A DNA stretch of 6,443 nt, from positions 1 through 6,443 of the forward strand of contig WSZX01000093.1 in assembly GCA_013139935.1 (NCBI GenBank), given 5' to 3'. Of the stretch, positions 6,241-6,443 are shown piece by piece. Below the pieces are notes generated by a model that ran no database searches, was not told the origin of the DNA, and saw only the letters and a list, made by a program, of their open reading frames with translations. The translations under genes were made by a program, and so were the position numbers. Source of the DNA: Ardenticatenales bacterium. GTDB lineage: Bacteria > Chloroflexota > Anaerolineae > Promineifilales > UBA4811. Position 1 is the stretch's first letter; each line of letters begins with the position of its first letter.

Positions 6241-6363
6241 ATTCGCGCACTGTTTCCATTCGTGCCAGTTCGCTGTTTGGAGTGTCCACCAACCCGCCGG
6301 ATAGCGCTGCAAACTGAGAATTGCTATCGCTCCAGCCAATTCCTTGCATTCTGACGAAACGGG

Positions 6364-6443
6364 GATACAATCCGGCCGTTCTCTGTCAACGTCCACCGGG
6401 CGGACCTCATAGGGCTTGAGGTCAAGGGCGAATACATCGCGCC
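6364..6443 (+). pseudogene. Possible epoxide-hydrolase N-terminal remnant
   Basis: Frame 6364 onward translates as DTIRPFSVNVHRADL, close to the start of the epoxide hydrolase N-terminal domain, whose members typically open with (M)xIRPFxVxVPxAxLxDLRxRLxxTRW. From about 6413 the match continues only in the next frame, as GLRSRANTSR (compare DLRxRLxxTR). The first frame lacks a usable start codon, with GAT where Met would be expected and TGA a few codons upstream. Together these suggest a decayed, frameshifted gene fragment running off the window. The match is by eye and short, so chance similarity or a sequencing error cannot be excluded. Confidence 0.3.

Larger units (their letters stand above)
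5934..6325. repeat. Dispersed TGAGAATTGCT motif, three copies
   Basis: AGCAATTCTCA (5934-5944) is the reverse complement of TGAGAATTGCT at 6315-6325. A direct relative, TGAGAATAGCT, lies at 6057-6067. The two plus-oriented copies match over 15 of 17 bases when extended leftward (6051-6067 and 6309-6325). The last copy sits in a broken stem: AGCG, GCAA, an eight-base loop, TTGC, CGCT (6303-6331). They may be decayed copies of a small genomic repeat. Copy number elsewhere in the genome is unknown. Confidence 0.4.
5882..6443. other. Gene-poor region with repeats and hairpins
   Basis: No intact coding region is visible on either strand in this stretch. Frames that stay open have no ribosome binding site and no recognisable protein character. 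It contains the direct repeats at 6086-6171, TGAGAATTGCT-type motifs, a CGTCGT-cc-ACGACG palindrome at 6187-6200, and at the right edge the possible epoxide-hydrolase-like remnant. Confidence 0.6.

Noticed and set aside
6344..6371. Promoter TTGCAT-16 bp-TACAAT
   Set aside because: The -10 is good, but the -35 matches at only three of six positions, and the same bases form part of the possible epoxide-hydrolase-like reading frame.
5882..6443. CRISPR array in the repeat-bearing right part
   Set aside because: There are only two imperfect repeat units with a 14-bp gap, no further units and no cas gene.

Overview
The window is about 60% GC, bacterial and chromosomal in character. The mix of genes is most like a member of the Chloroflexota (Anaerolineae/Caldilineae type): a bacterial GIDE-like membrane protein, a short signal peptidase I, an ArsR-family repressor, and a very large fused flavin/iron-sulfur oxidoreductase with a methionine-rich tail. 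That assignment is an impression from protein style and was not tested by any search.

Left part (1-1608). The 3' end of a plus-strand gene (1-558) encodes the last 185 codons of a probable GIDE-domain membrane protein with a C-terminal transmembrane helix. Facing it on the minus strand are two closely spaced genes: lepB, signal peptidase I (1608-1024), and then, 27 bp downstream, an unrecognised 138-residue protein (996-580). The two are probably one transcript.

Middle part (1609-2626). A 578-bp divergent gap separates lepB from a rightward unit. It ends in a convincing sigma-70-type promoter (extended -10 TGCTATACT, -35 ATGACA) covered by a perfect palindrome GTGACAaaTGTCAC and a second half-matching copy. 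A leader carrying three near-identical 12-bp repeats follows, then a 110-residue ArsR-family winged-helix regulator (2187-2519) with a strong ribosome binding site.

Right part (2627-5824). A 1065-residue oxidoreductase follows 107 bp after the regulator. In order it has a GlcD-type FAD domain, two ferredoxin-type CX2CX2CX3C clusters, two HdrB/GlcF-type CCG cysteine modules, and a C-terminal segment with 26 methionines in 117 residues that resolves into 12-residue Met-Pro repeats. A strong intrinsic terminator closes the unit. The simplest reading is a two-gene operon in which the ArsR protein represses its own promoter and so controls the redox enzyme. The substrate and the signal cannot be read from the sequence.

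Far right (5882-6443). No intact gene is visible. The stretch holds a 36-bp direct repeat with a perfect 9-bp hairpin (REP-like), scattered copies of a TGAGAATTGCT motif, and at the very edge a short stretch whose translation resembles the N-terminus of epoxide hydrolases but needs a frame change.
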